DNA of 64,000 nucleotides from positions 124,001-188,000 of the forward strand of contig NZ_RLIH01000001.1 of the NCBI RefSeq assembly GCF_004006535.1, written 5' to 3'. This DNA is from Anaerosphaera multitolerans. GTDB lineage: Bacteria; Bacillota; Clostridia; Tissierellales; Peptoniphilaceae. Shown here one piece after another: positions 63,129 to 64,000 of the stretch. Every line of letters starts with the position of its first letter. Positions within the stretch are counted from its first letter, which is position 1. The position numbers were made by a program, and so were the translations under genes. Under the pieces are notes generated by a model that was given only the letters and a program-made list of their open reading frames with translations, did not search any database and was not told the origin of the DNA.

Positions 63129-64000
63129 ATGTTAGGAGCTATTATCGGGGATATCGTGGGTTCCCGTTTTGAATGGAATAATAACAAGAGTAAGCAATTT
63201 GATTTATTAACTTATAAATGTAGTGTTACCGATGATTCCATAATGACTTTAGCTACAGCTAAAGCGCTGTTAGAAAGCAAGTCGGATTATAGTGACCTGT
63301 CCGAAAATGCTGTAAAATATATGAAGAATATCGGACAACACTACCCAAACTGTGGATATGGTGGGCATTTCAGAGAATGGATATATTCTGACAATCCAAA
63401 ACCATATAACAGCTATGGTAATGGGGCAGCGATGCGTGTCAGTGCATGTGGATTCGTAGCAAATACCCTGGAAGAAGTGAAACAACTATCAAAAGCTGTG
63501 ACAGAAGTAACACACAATCATCCTGAGGGGATAAAAGGTGCAGAGGCAACAGCTGTTGCTATCTTCCTGGCACGTTCTGGAAAAAACTTGCTAGAGATTC
63601 GCGACTATATAACAAAGAATTATTACCCGTTGAATTTTTCCCTTGATGAAATACGGGATAATTATGAGTTTAATGACAGCTGTCAGGGAACTGTTCCTCA
63701 AGCCTTGGAAGCTTTCTTCGAGTCGAAAAATTTTGAAGATGCAATTCGTAACGCCATATCAATTGGTGGCGATAGCGATACCCTTGCAGCTATTACAGGT
63801 GGTATCGCAGGAGCTTACTATGGAATACCTACAGATATTAGAAAACATGCTCTGACCTTCCTTGACGAGCGCTTACTTAAGATTTTGGTAGAGTTTGAAA
63901 ATAATTATCCATCAAAGATGGAAAAAATCAATTCAGTCGGTAGTATTGGCATCGAAAGAAATGCAGAGACCAAAGTGCAGACAGGGAATAGAAAAACTAT
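63129..64000 (+). CDS. ADP-ribosylglycohydrolase (DraG family), runs off the window
   Basis: The frame is open from ATG 63129 (after TAGGAGG) to the window edge, at least 290 codons. DraG hallmarks are present: MLGAIIGDIVGSRFEW at the N-terminus, metal-ligand motif VTDDSIMTLATAKAL, and ISIGGDSDTLAAITGGIAGAYYG. Such enzymes remove ADP-ribose from proteins or nucleic acids. It is probably co-transcribed with the upstream methylase-like gene, an unusual pair that could form a defence or toxin-antitoxin module. The C-terminus is beyond the window. Confidence 0.92.
   Translation, partial: MLGAIIGDIVGSRFEWNNNKSKQFDLLTYKCSVTDDSIMTLATAKALLESKSDYSDLSENAVKYMKNIGQHYPNCGYGGHFREWIYSDNPKPYNSYGNGAAMRVSACGFVANTLEEVKQLSKAVTEVTHNHPEGIKGAEATAVAIFLARSGKNLLEIRDYITKNYYPLNFSLDEIRDNYEFNDSCQGTVPQALEAFFESKNFEDAIRNAISIGGDSDTLAAITGGIAGAYYGIPTDIRKHALTFLDERLLKILVEFENNYPSKMEKINSVGSIGIERNAETKVQTGNRKT

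Overview
This window runs from a low-GC Firmicutes chromosome into an integrative conjugative element (ICE). The chromosomal part (1-9082) carries mnmG, rsmG, parA and parB in oriC-proximal order. AGA arginine codons, strong GGAGG-type ribosome sites, and the mix of element and surface-protein families suggest an anaerobic coccus of the Tissierellia (Peptoniphilaceae-like). That family-level call is inference.

1-9082 (chromosome): the mnmG 3' end, rsmG, a small ribbon-helix-helix-like gene, parA and parB with two parS-like palindromes (TGCTCCACGTGGAGCA type), a PhzF-like isomerase, a small membrane protein, a class V aminotransferase, a NIF3/YqfO-like domain protein, a polysaccharide deacetylase and rlmD. 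9083-61056 (ICE, about 52 kb): it lies between the 3' end of rlmD and a second rlmD-like 3' end that overlaps the stop codon of a large serine recombinase. Its transfer backbone is of Tn1549/CTn type: RepA_N initiator, DnaC-like loader, PcfB, BRO/KilAC protein, VirD4, SSB, Maff2 pilin, TrbL, PrgI, VirB4, NlpC/P60 hydrolase, DUF4315, DUF4366, TopB, a cytosine methylase and a 2547-residue ArdC/methylase/helicase giant. A TnpV-like gene with its own perfect ribosome site is nested in another frame inside the giant gene.

Cargo sits between the backbone modules. A Zn/HNH-like protein gene follows a decayed copy of the virD4 3' end. A BspA-type leucine-rich-repeat/coiled-coil surface protein lies in the transfer operon. 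A defence island (37.6-43.9 kb, visibly AT-rich) holds an m6A methylase fused to a circularly permuted m5C methylase, an Eco31I-like HNH endonuclease, and a DUF6414-like plus AAA+ ATPase pair. After the mobC/mobA genes and a candidate oriT comes a sortase-assembled pilus locus (46.9-54.1 kb), an AP2 protein, a Cna-B repeat protein that has lost its wall anchor, and a class B sortase pseudogene. The right end carries a sigma-like regulator, a SHOCT-like small protein and the recombinase.

61057-64000: beyond the right junction are a type I-like methylase/specificity fusion with no intact SAM motif, and an ADP-ribosylglycohydrolase that runs off the window. These may be host DNA or a second element abutting at the same target. 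No tRNA, rRNA, CRISPR array or recognisable antibiotic-resistance gene was seen.
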